A stretch of 7,027 bases of DNA from Bacteroidota bacterium (GTDB taxonomy: Bacteria > Bacteroidota > Bacteroidia > Chitinophagales > Chitinophagaceae), in assembly GCA_018267795.1 (NCBI GenBank), contig JAFDXS010000121.1:1-7027 (forward strand). The letters run 5' to 3'. Made by a program: the position numbers and the translations under genes. Each line of letters starts with the position of its first letter. The stretch's first letter is position 1. Positions 6,209 to 7,027 of this stretch are shown here, piece after piece. The notes beneath the pieces are model-generated. The model saw nothing but the letters and a program-made list of their open reading frames with translations. It did no database searches and had not been told where the DNA came from.

Positions 6209-7027
6209 GTGAACATAAAAGACTACATAGAATCAGGCATTTTAGAAGCCTACGTGCTGCAAACCCTCACACCAGAGGAAAATGCAGAAGTAGAAGCTAA
6301 TATCTTGCTATATCCCGAGTTGGCAGATGAGATTGCCAATATAGAGATAGCTATGCAGCAGTTTGCTGAAGCAAATGCCCAGGAGCCGCCTGCCTTTATG
6401 CAGGAACAGATATGGAGCGCAATAAAGGGGGATACTGCTGTACCTAAAACTGACAATAAATTAGAAAGTCCTGCTGCCAAAACAATACCACTTAATACTG
6501 CTGCTGCCAGGCCAGCTACCTGGCAATGGGCTGCAGCTGTTATCTTTTTACTTGCCAGCCTTGCAGGCAACATCATATTGCTCAATCAGCGAAATGCGTT
6601 AAAAGAGCAGCAATTGGCACTTCAGAAAAATATAGATACTATTCAACAGCGTCAGACGGTGCTTGCCCAAAAAATGGAGCAAAGCAAAAAAGTAAGCGAT
6701 ATGATGGCTGACCCTTCTACCCAAACTGTGGTGATGCGTAGTATGCAAAAGGGACATCCAATGGTGGCTACCGTTTACTGGAGTAAAGAAAAGGGCGAAG
6801 CTTTTGTTGCCATACAGAAATTACCGCCACCACCCAAAGGTATGCAATACCAAATGTGGGTACTACAGGGTGGCAAGCCAATAGACTTGGGTGTTTTGCC
6901 AGATAACATGGTAGAAACTGCCGACATGGAAAAATTGCCTAAGCAGGTAATGGATGGCGAAGCCTTCGCCATATCCCTGGAAAAAGAGGGTGGTAGCCCT
7001 ACGCCTACCATGGAAAATATCTATGTA
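6209..7027 (+). CDS. RskA-like transmembrane anti-sigma factor (3' end beyond window)
   Basis: This frame is open from GTG 6209 to the window edge (273 codons). The N-terminal cytoplasmic part (1-75: IKDYIESGILEAYVLQTLTP, then EENAEVEANI and a run of acidic helices) fits an RskA-type sigma-binding domain without a zinc motif. A 30-residue Ala/Pro-rich linker leads to one membrane helix (about 105-125, WQWAAAVIFLLASLAGNIIL). A predicted coiled coil (126-165, rich in Q, K and E) and an extracytoplasmic RskA C-terminal domain follow (about 185-273), with MVATVYWSKEKGEAFVAIQK, LPPPPKGMQYQMWVLQGGKP and EGGSPTPT. In this family the protein holds its sigma factor at the membrane until an outside signal causes release or proteolysis. 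GTG is the only plausible start near the sigma stop, and residues follow family order from it. Related proteins, as I recall, end only a few residues after this point, so the gene is probably almost complete. Confidence 0.9.
   Translation, partial: MNIKDYIESGILEAYVLQTLTPEENAEVEANILLYPELADEIANIEIAMQQFAEANAQEPPAFMQEQIWSAIKGDTAVPKTDNKLESPAAKTIPLNTAAARPATWQWAAAVIFLLASLAGNIILLNQRNALKEQQLALQKNIDTIQQRQTVLAQKMEQSKKVSDMMADPSTQTVVMRSMQKGHPMVATVYWSKEKGEAFVAIQKLPPPPKGMQYQMWVLQGGKPIDLGVLPDNMVETADMEKLPKQVMDGEAFAISLEKEGGSPTPTMENIYV

Overview
The window looks like chromosomal DNA from a member of the Bacteroidota, most likely near the Chitinophagales (inference). The reasons are a POT-type transporter tail, a small secreted protein built from YKSDAD repeats, an RskA-type anti-sigma factor paired with an ECF sigma factor, almost no Shine-Dalgarno sequences, and one good TAnnTTTG-type -7 promoter element ahead of def. 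The DNA is moderately AT-rich and densely coding. No tRNA, rRNA, CRISPR array, insertion sequence or phage gene was seen.

Layout: the left edge holds the last ~50 codons of a membrane transporter (+). It converges on a small secreted repeat protein (-), and one strong hairpin between the two stop codons can serve both. Divergent from the repeat protein, a + strand series starts with ispD (isoprenoid precursor synthesis), overlapped by 8 nt by a gene for an exported protein of unknown function. After an AT-rich gap of about 130 nt come an 80-residue two-helix membrane protein, dnaG (primase), ruvX (YqgF-type nuclease), def (peptide deformylase), an ECF sigma factor and its probable membrane anti-sigma factor. 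The anti-sigma gene runs off the right edge, probably only a few codons short of its end.

Functionally this is a core housekeeping stretch (isoprenoid synthesis, replication priming, RNA/DNA processing, N-terminal protein maturation) followed by a signalling pair. From def onward the genes are close enough for one transcript: 26 nt separate def from the sigma gene and 8 nt separate sigma from anti-sigma. Three of the last four starts are non-ATG (TTG, TTG, GTG).

I do not see a convincing new multi-gene system. The least ordinary element is the small YKSDAD-repeat protein. Its 13-residue period is broken once, symmetrically, by a 3-residue insertion, and its repeats are kept by different synonymous codons.
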